Source: JACMLD01 sp044227095 (GTDB lineage: Bacteria > Bacteroidota > Bacteroidia > Chitinophagales > Chitinophagaceae). Taken from it: 64,000 bases of DNA. The position numbers and the translations under genes were made by a program. This document shows, piece after piece, positions 26,246 to 35,674 of the stretch (positions within the stretch are counted from its first letter, which is position 1; each line of letters opens with the position of its first letter). The notes beneath the pieces are model-generated. The model saw only the letters and a program-made list of their open reading frames with translations, was not told the DNA's origin and ran no database searches. The DNA lies in NCBI GenBank assembly GCA_044227095.1, contig JBGAFV010000001.1, forward strand, positions 5,022,001 through 5,086,000, written 5' to 3'.

Positions 26246-28198
26246 TTAAGCAGGTAGCTCCAAAATAAAGCTCGTCCCCTCGCCTTCTTTCGTCTCCACT
26301 TTTAATTCTCCGCCATGTACTTTCACAATATCGTAACTCAAACTCAAACCTAACCCTGTTCCCTGTCCGGTTGGTTTGGTAGTAAAAAATGGTTGAAATA
26401 TTTTATCCAAAACTTTTGCAGGAATGCCGTTGCCGTTATCCGTAATTTTTATTTTGACCTCACCCCGACCCGTGGCCATAGTACTAACAGTCACTAATGG
26501 CTTGTAGCTTGCCTCTTGCAGCTTGCGTCTTTCTTCCACCGCATAAAAAGCATTCGTTAGCAAATTCATTACAACCCTTCCAATATCTTGCGGAATGATA
26601 TTGACTTTGCCAATAGATGGATCAAAATCAGTTTTAAAATCTGCATTAAAAGATTTGTCTTTTGCACGAAGGCCGTGATAACTCAACCGTAAATATTCAT
26701 CGCATAATGCATTAATATCTGTTGGTTCTTTCTGGCCTGTGCTTGACCGTGAGTGCTGCAACATCCCTTTTACAATAGCATCGGCACGTTTGCCGTGATG
26801 GTTTATTTTTTCCGAATTATCCTCTATATCTTTTATAAGATCATCCTCCAATGCTGTATTCCTTTTGCCTTCTGCCTTTTGCCTTTCAATTTTCAGTTCT
26901 CCTATCAATTCTTTATTTACTTCACTAAAATTATTTACGAAGTTTAATGGATTCTGAATTTCATGCGCAATACCTGCGGTGAGTTCACCGAGGCTGGCCA
27001 TTTTTTCTGACTGAACCAATTGTTGTTGTGTAGATCTTAAATCGCTTAGTGTTTTTTCTAAAACGCTATTTGCTTTTTTCTTTTGCCTGTTATTAAGCAT
27101 AAGAAGAAAGGCGACTATCAAAAGCGTTCCAAGCCCACCAATCAATGCATTCTGCCGTAAAGCTGCAGTGGCCTTTTCCTTATCATCTTCTGCCTGTTGA
27201 AGCCGCATGGTCTCTTCGTAGTTCATACTTTGAATTTCGTTGGCCTTTTGCTGGCTGAAAAGGCTGTCTTTTGCAGCAATGGTTGCTGACTGGTATGCAT
27301 AAGCGCTGTCAACATTTCTTGCAGAACGGTAATATTCTGCCAGGAAATTGCTGGCATTCATCATATGACTGGTAAAACCTACTTCCTTGGCAATAGCAAA
27401 AGATTGCTTTGCATAATAGAGACTGGAATCTGTTTGCCCTGCCTTTAAAAATAATTTTGCCATACCAAGACGGGCCTCAGCCACTCCTTCCATATTTTCT
27501 TTATCAAACCCCGCAATAGCCAGCCTGTAAAAAGCCATGGCGCTGTCTGCCTTGTTCAATTTAGAATAGATATTACCAAGATTTGCGATGGTGTAGCTTA
27601 AATTATTATCGTAATTATTATTCAGAGAAAAGTTATATGCAGCTTTTGTCAGGATCAATGCTGAATCAATCCGATCAATCTTTTCATACGTGTCGCCAAG
27701 GTTTAACATGCTTCGGTACATGCCTATCATATTACCTTGTTTGCGCTGTGCTTCTATGGCCCGGTAAGAATAGCTGATACTGCGGGAAACATCACCGCTA
27801 TAAAAGTAAACGTCGGACATGCTGCTTAACACTACCGCTTCAAGGTTTTTATCGTTTATTTCTTCTGCTGTTTTAAGTGCTTGTAAAAAATATTCCAGCC
27901 CCTTTGGGTAATTGCCTGACAGGTTAAATACATTTGCAATCGTCATCATGCACATGCTTTCGCCTCTTTTAAAATTGATCTTTTTTGCAAGTGTTAATGC
28001 TTCCCGTGCCAGCAATAAAGCAGAATCGGGTTTTATATACATGTAAACCTTGCTAATATTTCGTAACGTGAGCACACGGCTTGTATCTTCTACTTGTGTT
28101 TGCAACTGCTGCCGCATACTGTCTATGCTTTTGTTATTTTGGCCCCGTACCAACAGTGTTGTAAAAAGAGTAATCGCAATAAATGTAATTTTTCTCAT
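26246..28198 (-). CDS. TPR-sensor histidine kinase
   Basis: A 650-residue kinase. I start at the ATG at 28198 (MRKITFIAITLFTTLLVRGQ, a clean signal peptide) and not at 28237, whose extra 13 residues look random. TPR-like helices span about 30-320 (PDSALLLAREALTLAKKINF, GNYPKGLEYFLQALKTAEEI). One membrane helix lies near 350-370 (ALIGGLGTLLIVAFLLML). HisKA has His412, and HATPase ends with TSFILELPA. The linker between HisKA helices has an insertion (ERQKAEGKRNTALEDDLIKD) like that in the propeller kinase at 17958-21686. The 3' end and following spacer are almost the same as those of the giant kinase upstream. Confidence 0.9.
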   Translation of the reverse strand: MRKITFIAITLFTTLLVRGQNNKSIDSMRQQLQTQVEDTSRVLTLRNISKVYMYIKPDSALLLAREALTLAKKINFKRGESMCMMTIANVFNLSGNYPKGLEYFLQALKTAEEINDKNLEAVVLSSMSDVYFYSGDVSRSISYSYRAIEAQRKQGNMIGMYRSMLNLGDTYEKIDRIDSALILTKAAYNFSLNNNYDNNLSYTIANLGNIYSKLNKADSAMAFYRLAIAGFDKENMEGVAEARLGMAKLFLKAGQTDSSLYYAKQSFAIAKEVGFTSHMMNASNFLAEYYRSARNVDSAYAYQSATIAAKDSLFSQQKANEIQSMNYEETMRLQQAEDDKEKATAALRQNALIGGLGTLLIVAFLLMLNNRQKKKANSVLEKTLSDLRSTQQQLVQSEKMASLGELTAGIAHEIQNPLNFVNNFSEVNKELIGELKIERQKAEGKRNTALEDDLIKDIEDNSEKINHHGKRADAIVKGMLQHSRSSTGQKEPTDINALCDEYLRLSYHGLRAKDKSFNADFKTDFDPSIGKVNIIPQDIGRVVMNLLTNAFYAVEERRKLQEASYKPLVTVSTMATGRGEVKIKITDNGNGIPAKVLDKIFQPFFTTKPTGQGTGLGLSLSYDIVKVHGGELKVETKEGEGTSFILELPA

Positions 28199-28255
28199 GT
28201 GGTTGGTGATAGTGTAGTGTCGTTTTAAAAAGTTCATTTAATGTTCAAATAAAAG

Positions 28256-28340
28256 TTGTTAGCCATTAGCTGCAAGCCTGTTTGCGTCGTTATCATTTTA
28301 TTTATTTCTTTTGAATTATTACGTTAAAGCATTTGTCACA
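28256..28340. repeat. Inter-kinase spacer repeat, copy 3
   Basis: Closest to copy 2 (AGCCATTAGCTGCAAGCCTG and TTAAAGCATTTGTCACATTA). It sits just after the giant kinase gene and runs without a break into the shared 3' coding sequence. Confidence 0.8.
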
Positions 28341-31300
28341 TTAAGCAGGTAGCTCCAAAATAAAGCTCGTCCCCTCGCCTTCTTTCGTCTCCACTTTTAA
28401 TTCTCCTCCATGTACTTTCACAATATCATAAGCAAGACTCAAACCCAAACCCGTTCCCTGCCCTGTTGGTTTGGTGGTAAAGAAAGGTTGGAATATTTTA
28501 TTTACTATACTTTTGGGAATGCCGCTGCCATTATCGGTAATATTGATTTTAACCTCACCCCGGCCCGTGCCCATAGTGCTTACAGTCACTAGTGGCTTGT
28601 AGGCTGCTTCTTGCAACTTACTTCTTTCATTTACTGCATAAAAAGCATTTGTCAGTATATTCAGCACCACCCTTCCAATATCTTGCGGAACGATATTTAC
28701 TTTTTCAAGTGTGGCATCAAAATCTGTTTCAATAGCAGCATTGAATGATTTGTCTTTTGCACGCAGGCCGTGATAACAAAGGCGTATGTACTCATCTGTT
28801 AGTGCATTAATGTCTGTTGATTCTTTTACTGTACCGGTAGCACGGCTATGCTGCAGCATGCCTTTTACAATGCCATCGGCACGTTTGCCATGGTGATTGA
28901 TCTTTTCTAAATTCTGTATCACATCACTGGCAATTTCATTAGCTTCTTCCATATCGCCTTTTGCCAATGCTGCTTTCATTTCATCCAGCAGTTCTTTACT
29001 TACTTCACTAAAATTATTTACAAAGTTTAATGGGTTTTGAATTTCATGCGCAATGCCGGCAGTCAATTCTCCAAGTGACGCCATCTTTTCTGATTGTATT
29101 AATTGCTTTTGTGTTGACTGCAACTCAGTAAGTGCTTCTTCCGCTTTTTGTTTGGCCACTTTTATTTCTATAAGATCCTGTTCAGCCTGTAATGCATGCG
29201 CTTCAGCAATTTTCAAATCGTTGAAACGGGTAAACGTAAGATTGAACACCGCAGCAAAACGTTCCAGCAATTGAACACTTTTCTCTGATTGCTCATCGGG
29301 AGATGCCATGCCAATAAAGCCTTTATCAAAATAGGCAACGTTCTGTATTCTTCTTTTTTGTGTTAGCGCATGACTAATGGGTATTTGCATTTGCTGCAGG
29401 TAATTCACATAGTCTGCCAGTTCTTTGCCCTGCATATCCACAGAAACTGATTTCTTTTTACTTAACCATCCTTCATATAATTTTGCCACAGAATGGTTAT
29501 CACGAGCATTAAATGTAAACCGCTTTCCTACGCTTGCGCCATCTTCATCCGTAGCCCACATCTCCATATCTTTTGTATCCGGATGTACAATACCAATATA
29601 CAGGCGATTGGGTTCAATACCCAGGCCAATCAGTTGCCTGAACACTTCTGCTGCCGTATCAGCAAGCTCGTCGCTTTTTTGCATAGCCAAAGTACGGCTG
29701 CGCACTTTTTCCAATGCTACTTCTATCTTAGCTTCCTTTGCCTGTTCTTCTGCAAGCGAAATATCTATATAGCGTTGGTAAGAGAGGTTAAATACATTCC
29801 TGAACCGTTTTAAAATATCAAGCTCTTCTTTACTGATTGCACTGAATGTACAAATACCAAAGGCACCTGTACCAAATGAAGAGAGGTAATAATGCAGTGA
29901 TTCAGCGGTATCAAGACTTTTTTCCGGCGGTTGCCCAAGCGTATTGTAGAGATACGATTTCCAGGCTTCCAGCTCTTCCTTTTTTATAACATTTTCTACA
30001 AGTCCATCCCCTGCATTTTTAATTACATCATAAATACGTCTTGTATTGGGGTGGCTATTGTAATTTACTTCAACAACATCGGCACCTGTAATATCAGAGT
30101 AATCGTAGTTTATAAATTTCTGCTCTTTGTCGTTTCTTATATAAATCTGCGAAGCCCGGATATTTGAAAAACCAAGCGCATTCAGTTGTTTAAAAACTGC
30201 TTCGCAAATAGCCTGCAGATCTTCAGACTTCATCATACTCATGGAAATAGCCCGTACACGTTCTAAAGCAGTTTCTATTTTCGCTTCTCTTGCATTGGCT
30301 TCTGCCTGCTTCAAATCACTAAAACGGGTATACGCTAGTGAAAAAACAGAAGTAGCCCTTTGCAATAAGTCACGGCTTTCTACAGATATTTCGCCTGGCG
30401 AAGCAGCTCCCATATAACCGTTGGAAAATTTGTATAAATGATAGGTGCGGTCTGGGATATTATCTCCATAAAATCCGGTTAAGACTTTTGAATGTGCTGC
30501 ACAATAATTTATCCACTCCTTCCTTGCATCGCCCTGCATAGGAATGGAAATTTGTTTTTGATCCGAATTATAAAATGCAAGCATTCGTTTTCCTACCTGG
30601 GTTTCATTGAGATCAATATTCATATAATCAGACACCAGTTCTTTATCCGGATGCTGCACATCCTTTATAGCATACCAGCATTCTGTTTTTTTTGTGTCTT
30701 CGTGATGAATATAAATAGAGCTTGTTTCCAATTCTTCCACGCCAAGCAAGCCCATTTCTTTTCGCAATAATTCTGCTACTTCAACCAACTCCTGTGGTTT
30801 TTGCATTGCCATTGCTCTTGATCGTACCTTCTCCATTGCCACTTCAATCTTTGCCTGCCTAGCCTGCACTTCTGCTTTTTGCAGATCGAGAAAGCGTATA
30901 TAGGCCTGTTCAAACACGCGGCAAAAACGTTTTAAAATTTCATTATCAGCTTCTGAAAAATGATTCCCTGAATATTTAGCTAACTGCAGCCCAATATTTT
31001 TTGATAATGCAAATGAAAAAAGATAAAACTCACTCTCCAGCAAAAATTTTTTCCGTTGCTCAGGTATGCGACTGTATTCAGTATTAGCAAAAGCATAAGT
31101 GAACCAATTATTTTTTTCTTCAAAGGAATACCTGGCAGTATAAAATTCTTTTCCGTTTTGCCGGGCAGTATCCAGGTCTTTAAAAATTATGTTGTCTGTA
31201 TAGGAAAGATGAAAATGAGTGGAATAGTTGGTGTCTGCAGAAGCTACCCATTGTTCCCAGTCTTTTGAGTGTTCTTTAAAAATAAAAATGCTGGCAACAT

Positions 31301-34300
31301 TCATGTCTATGTGAAGCGAATTCAATTGTTCAAAAACTGTGTTTACCACATCCTGTAATTCATTGCTTTTGTGCATGGCCAATGAGCGGGAACGTACTTT
31401 TTCCAAAGCCATTTCAATCTGTGCTTCCCTTGCCTGTGCTTCTGCTTTTTGCAGATCAAGAAAGCGGGTATAGGTTTGTTCAAATACTTTGGCAAAGCGT
31501 TTAAAAATATCATGTGCATCAGGTACAGGTTCGTAGGTAATAAATACCAAATAACCTTGTGAAAAATAAGCGCAATGAGTGATTTGAGATTTTGGCATTT
31601 CAAACCCGGAACTCTCAAGATCACCAAATATTTCTGCCGATCCCGGCAAGCTAAACATATAGTGATAAGTTTCAGCCAGCGATTCGCCTTTTGATTCCCA
31701 AACCAGGAGTTCATCCCCACGCTGGCGTCCTTCATAAATATTTATAAAGAAAGTATCTTCTGTAAGAGGGGTTCTGAAAGGTGGAGAAATACCTCCATCA
31801 GCAAGACTCATATATTGTGTAACGGCTTTCTCGTCTTTATCAAAAATATTAAAACCACATCCCCAGGGCTGCATGCCCAGCGATTGAATTTGTTTGAACA
31901 TCTCGGACGCTGTCTGGTTCATGTCCTCACTTTTCTGCATGGCCATGGTTCTTGCACGAACCCTTTCTAGTGCTAATTGAATTTGCGATTCTCTTGATTG
32001 CGTTTCCGCTTTTTGCAGATCCAGAAAACGGGTATAGGTTTGCTCAAAAACTTTTCCGAAACGCATGAGTATAGCATTATCGGAATCAGAATAAGGTATG
32101 CCATCATAATTCAACAGGTACAGAAAAACATTTTTCAATAATACACATGATGTTGCAAGCCCCTTATAGCCGTATGCTATTTCTTTTCTTTCCTCTTCAA
32201 CCTTTATAGCATTTTCAAACAAGTATTTAAACCATTGATTTTTTTCGTCGAATGTCAACGTGTGCGTTAAAAAACCAAGGCCTTTTTCTTTTGCCTCTTT
32301 AAAACAATTCATTTGCGGATGATCAATGTAAGGAACATGCACCCTGGTAGGAAATTCTATGTCTCCACCCGTCATCCAAAGGTTGAAATCGTCTGTTTCC
32401 CTGTAATCCATTCCAAACCCTGCATTGCTGATGGTAAAATTTAAATGAATTAATTGCTGATATATCAATTGGATCACTTCACGTAACTCATCGCTACGCT
32501 GCATGGCCATTGTTCTTGCCCGCACTCTTTCCAATGCTAACTGAATCTGTCCTTCTCTTGCCTGTGCTTCTGCTTTTTGCAAATCGAGAAAACGGGTATA
32601 GGCCTGTTCAAATGTTTTACCGAAACGTTTAAGAATATCATTATCATCAGTTGAAAATTTTTCACCAAAATGATTGATAATAAAAATAGCAGTGTGCTGC
32701 GATACTGAGCAGGAACGTGTATATCCTCCGCTACTTAAAAGAATCTCATTTTTCTGTGCAGCATCCAGTTTGGACCAGGGCTCATACTGAAACAGAAAAT
32801 TAAAAAAATCCTGTTTTTCCTGTTGTGAAAATTCTTCGGTAAAAAATCCAGGCCCCTTCTTTATACCATTAATAAGATCAGTGCAAAAAGGTTTTTCATA
32901 AAGCGGAAGCCGCACTTCTTCAGATGTATCAGCAGTGCCTCCGGCTCCCCAGCAGCGAAGTGTTGTATCAATATCATTATTGATGGCAATAAATGATCCA
33001 CCATGAATAGCAATATTCAACTTCAATAATTCTTTATGCACCGTATGAATTACGTCCTGTAATTCCATAGTACTGTGCATGGCAAGGGCACGGCTTCTTA
33101 CTCTTTCCAACCCGGTTTCTATTTGTGCTTCTCTTGCTTGCGCTTCTGCTTTTTGCAGATCGAGAAAGCGGGTATAGGTTTGTTGAAACACTTTTGTAAA
33201 GCGCAGCATAATATCTGTTTGCTCCGCAGATAATTTTGTGCCGCCTACAATTAATACATATCCTTCTTTAAAATAAAAATTATGAAGAAATAATTTTGCA
33301 GGTGAAATGGCAATTAGCTGGTCAGCGCTTAGCGGAAAATTTGTGCTGCGTTCGGCAATAAAAGTCTGGTGTTTGATAGTTTCATCTTCATCCATTTCCA
33401 CTATAAAAAAGGGATTGCCTTTCTTCCAGTTTTGAACTACCTGTTGCAGGTGAGTGGTTTCATTATGCGGAATGATAATGGGCAGCGGCAATATTTTTTT
33501 GGTGGATGGATTTGGTGTATAATTCAATCCATTTTTTTTATCCTTATCTATTAGAACATAACCTGCAGTTAAGCTTTCTATATCGAGCCTTTGCATTTCT
33601 ACAAAAAGAATTTCAGCAGCATCTAACAGTTCATCACTTTTGTGCATTGCCATACTTCTGCTGCGAACCCGTTCCAACGCAGCCTCAATTCTTGCTTCTT
33701 TGGCCTGTACTTCTGCTTTCTGCAGATCTAGGAAACGTGTATAGGTCCTTTCAAATTCTATTGCGAAACGGGCCAGAATGTTTTTTTCATCTGGTTGCAA
33801 AGCATTTTTTACAATTACACCAAAGCAGCCATACTTCATAAATGCTTCCACATAATATAAACCATCACTAAAATATTCGGGTTTCAATTCTTCAACACCG
33901 GCGATCAATTCGCTCCATGCCGCAAAATAATTTTGTACGCCATCCGGTGGTACATGATAAGCAACAACCGGGTCATTACCTTTCCAATCAATTAAACATT
34001 GTGCAGTGGCCGGTTCATTTCTATCTAAGGGATAATTGATGGCTTTACTTTTGAATGAATTTTTTTCTGCCCATGCTGCCCAAAAAATATGACGTTCTTT
34101 TTCTTCATCGGGCAACCATAAAAAGGAGAATGCTGATGGAATATTCAATAACAAAACCTGTTCATGAAATACACGCAATGCATCATCCAGTTCATTGGAA
34201 TGCTGCATCATCATGCTTTGTGCACGGGCACGTTCCAATGCTAATTGTATTTGCGATTCTCTTGTTTGCGCTTCTGCTTTTTGTAAATCAAGAAAACGGG

Positions 34301-35600
34301 TATAGGTTTGTTGAAATACTTTTCCGAACCGCATTAGTATGGCATTGTCTTCATCTGAAAAAGGAATGCCTTCAAAATTTTCGAAGTACAGAGCAATATT
34401 TTCCAATAACACAGTGGATATGGCAAGGCCCGGGCAATTAAAATAAAATTGCCTGTTTTCTTCGGGCAACTCCGGAATATGTGTGAAAAGTTCTTTGTAA
34501 AAAATATTCTTTTCTTCAAAACTTAAATTAGTAGCAAAGAAATCCAATCCTTTCTCTTTGGCTTCATTAAAACTGTTGTAATAAATAGAATCAAAATAAG
34601 GTATTGTAAACTGGGCAGGAAGCCCATACTTACTGGCAACCCAGAGCAGCCGGTCATCCCTTTCTTTGTAATCCATTACAAACCCCGCATGCTCTGTATT
34701 GATATTCAGGTGAACGAGCTGATCATATACAACCTGTATCACTTCTTTAAGTTCATCACTTTTTTGCATGGCTAAAGAACGTGAACGAACTTTTTCCAAT
34801 GATGCTTCTATCTGTGCTTCTCTTGCCTGCGCTTCTGCCAACGCAATATCCATGTAGCGCTGGTAAGAAAGATTAAAAACATTTCTGAAACGTTTCAGCA
34901 GGTTTATTTTTCCTTCGCTGATCTCGTTGTATGTTGAAATGCCAATAGAACCGGAGCCGATTGAGTAAAAATAATAATAGACTGCAGCTGAATTGTCGAG
35001 CCTGGGGTCATCTGCTTCGCCGCTTTTTTTTCTGAATGCCCTCCATTCATCCAATTCTTTTCCTTTATAGGCATATTCAATAAAAGCATCATTGGCACCT
35101 CTTGTGTTTTTTACAAGATTATCAATTGTTGGGTGTGAGTTGTAAATAAAGTGAGTGATTGTTTTGCCAGCGGCTTCAGAATAATCATAATTCAGCAGCG
35201 ATCCTTTGTCATCATGGTAAATGTTAATCATCGCATTCCTGATCTCGTTAAAACCCAATTGCGTCAATTCATCAAACTGTATTTTACAAATGTTCAGCAA
35301 ATCATCAGCTTTCATCATGCTCATGGCAACTGAACGCACTCTTTCCAGCGCCGATTCAATTTCCAGTTCACGGTTCTGCGCTTCTACGGCTTTTCTTTTC
35401 TGTTCCAGTTCTTCAATGGTTTCTTCCAACAGAATAGCAGTTGTTTTCTTTACCTTTTCTGTACGATCCAGCTTGAATTCTGTAATAGCAATCTTCTTAT
35501 CCGCATCTTTCAACTTATTAATAATAGCCACTTTCTCTTCCGCAGAAAGATTATTATTACTGTTGACAAGATCAATTACCGTTTGAATGTTTTGCTCCAT
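28341..35600 (-). CDS. Giant soluble histidine kinase with eleven tandem sensor units
   Basis: A 2419-residue protein with no signal peptide and no membrane helix. I start at the ATG at 35600 (MEQNIQTVIDLVNSN); the 18 codons upstream to 35654 do not resemble protein. After a coiled coil (about 1-80) come eleven units of about 190 residues. Each begins with a helix like ALERVRSRSMAMHKSDEL and ends with a helix like RFGKVFQQTYTRFLDLQKAEAQAREAQIE that runs into the next unit. Between them is an alpha/beta domain that I do not assign; size and layout suggest a GAF- or PAS-like ligand fold. Units 1 and 10 are sister copies (NYDYS...YNSHP), and units 2, 3 and 6 form another group. HisKA (His2185) and HATPase close the protein. 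It lies between the FIST genes and the TPR kinases. Confidence 0.88.
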   Translation of the reverse strand: MEQNIQTVIDLVNSNNNLSAEEKVAIINKLKDADKKIAITEFKLDRTEKVKKTTAILLEETIEELEQKRKAVEAQNRELEIESALERVRSVAMSMMKADDLLNICKIQFDELTQLGFNEIRNAMINIYHDDKGSLLNYDYSEAAGKTITHFIYNSHPTIDNLVKNTRGANDAFIEYAYKGKELDEWRAFRKKSGEADDPRLDNSAAVYYYFYSIGSGSIGISTYNEISEGKINLLKRFRNVFNLSYQRYMDIALAEAQAREAQIEASLEKVRSRSLAMQKSDELKEVIQVVYDQLVHLNINTEHAGFVMDYKERDDRLLWVASKYGLPAQFTIPYFDSIYYNSFNEAKEKGLDFFATNLSFEEKNIFYKELFTHIPELPEENRQFYFNCPGLAISTVLLENIALYFENFEGIPFSDEDNAILMRFGKVFQQTYTRFLDLQKAEAQTRESQIQLALERARAQSMMMQHSNELDDALRVFHEQVLLLNIPSAFSFLWLPDEEKERHIFWAAWAEKNSFKSKAINYPLDRNEPATAQCLIDWKGNDPVVAYHVPPDGVQNYFAAWSELIAGVEELKPEYFSDGLYYVEAFMKYGCFGVIVKNALQPDEKNILARFAIEFERTYTRFLDLQKAEVQAKEARIEAALERVRSRSMAMHKSDELLDAAEILFVEMQRLDIESLTAGYVLIDKDKKNGLNYTPNPSTKKILPLPIIIPHNETTHLQQVVQNWKKGNPFFIVEMDEDETIKHQTFIAERSTNFPLSADQLIAISPAKLFLHNFYFKEGYVLIVGGTKLSAEQTDIMLRFTKVFQQTYTRFLDLQKAEAQAREAQIETGLERVRSRALAMHSTMELQDVIHTVHKELLKLNIAIHGGSFIAINNDIDTTLRCWGAGGTADTSEEVRLPLYEKPFCTDLINGIKKGPGFFTEEFSQQEKQDFFNFLFQYEPWSKLDAAQKNEILLSSGGYTRSCSVSQHTAIFIINHFGEKFSTDDNDILKRFGKTFEQAYTRFLDLQKAEAQAREGQIQLALERVRARTMAMQRSDELREVIQLIYQQLIHLNFTISNAGFGMDYRETDDFNLWMTGGDIEFPTRVHVPYIDHPQMNCFKEAKEKGLGFLTHTLTFDEKNQWFKYLFENAIKVEEERKEIAYGYKGLATSCVLLKNVFLYLLNYDGIPYSDSDNAILMRFGKVFEQTYTRFLDLQKAETQSRESQIQLALERVRARTMAMQKSEDMNQTASEMFKQIQSLGMQPWGCGFNIFDKDEKAVTQYMSLADGGISPPFRTPLTEDTFFINIYEGRQRGDELLVWESKGESLAETYHYMFSLPGSAEIFGDLESSGFEMPKSQITHCAYFSQGYLVFITYEPVPDAHDIFKRFAKVFEQTYTRFLDLQKAEAQAREAQIEMALEKVRSRSLAMHKSNELQDVVNTVFEQLNSLHIDMNVASIFIFKEHSKDWEQWVASADTNYSTHFHLSYTDNIIFKDLDTARQNGKEFYTARYSFEEKNNWFTYAFANTEYSRIPEQRKKFLLESEFYLFSFALSKNIGLQLAKYSGNHFSEADNEILKRFCRVFEQAYIRFLDLQKAEVQARQAKIEVAMEKVRSRAMAMQKPQELVEVAELLRKEMGLLGVEELETSSIYIHHEDTKKTECWYAIKDVQHPDKELVSDYMNIDLNETQVGKRMLAFYNSDQKQISIPMQGDARKEWINYCAAHSKVLTGFYGDNIPDRTYHLYKFSNGYMGAASPGEISVESRDLLQRATSVFSLAYTRFSDLKQAEANAREAKIETALERVRAISMSMMKSEDLQAICEAVFKQLNALGFSNIRASQIYIRNDKEQKFINYDYSDITGADVVEVNYNSHPNTRRIYDVIKNAGDGLVENVIKKEELEAWKSYLYNTLGQPPEKSLDTAESLHYYLSSFGTGAFGICTFSAISKEELDILKRFRNVFNLSYQRYIDISLAEEQAKEAKIEVALEKVRSRTLAMQKSDELADTAAEVFRQLIGLGIEPNRLYIGIVHPDTKDMEMWATDEDGASVGKRFTFNARDNHSVAKLYEGWLSKKKSVSVDMQGKELADYVNYLQQMQIPISHALTQKRRIQNVAYFDKGFIGMASPDEQSEKSVQLLERFAAVFNLTFTRFNDLKIAEAHALQAEQDLIEIKVAKQKAEEALTELQSTQKQLIQSEKMASLGELTAGIAHEIQNPLNFVNNFSEVSKELLDEMKAALAKGDMEEANEIASDVIQNLEKINHHGKRADGIVKGMLQHSRATGTVKESTDINALTDEYIRLCYHGLRAKDKSFNAAIETDFDATLEKVNIVPQDIGRVVLNILTNAFYAVNERSKLQEAAYKPLVTVSTMGTGRGEVKINITDNGSGIPKSIVNKIFQPFFTTKPTGQGTGLGLSLAYDIVKVHGGELKVETKEGEGTSFILELPA
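29200..35350 (-). repeat. Eleven intragenic repeats of about 565 bp
   Basis: The conserved VRSR/AMxKSxEL helix is encoded near 35335, 34795, 34230, 33665, 33095, 32525, 31960, 31395, 30820, 30255 and 29705. The spacing is very regular at about 540-575 bases. At DNA level the linker (TTTTGCAGATCGAGAAAGCG and variants) is the best conserved part and could promote recombination. Confidence 0.85.
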
Positions 35601-35674
35601 TACGCTGTCATTATTATCAAAACCTATTTTTAACCACGGAGGCACCAGGAACACAAAGGTTCACAGGTTTAAAA

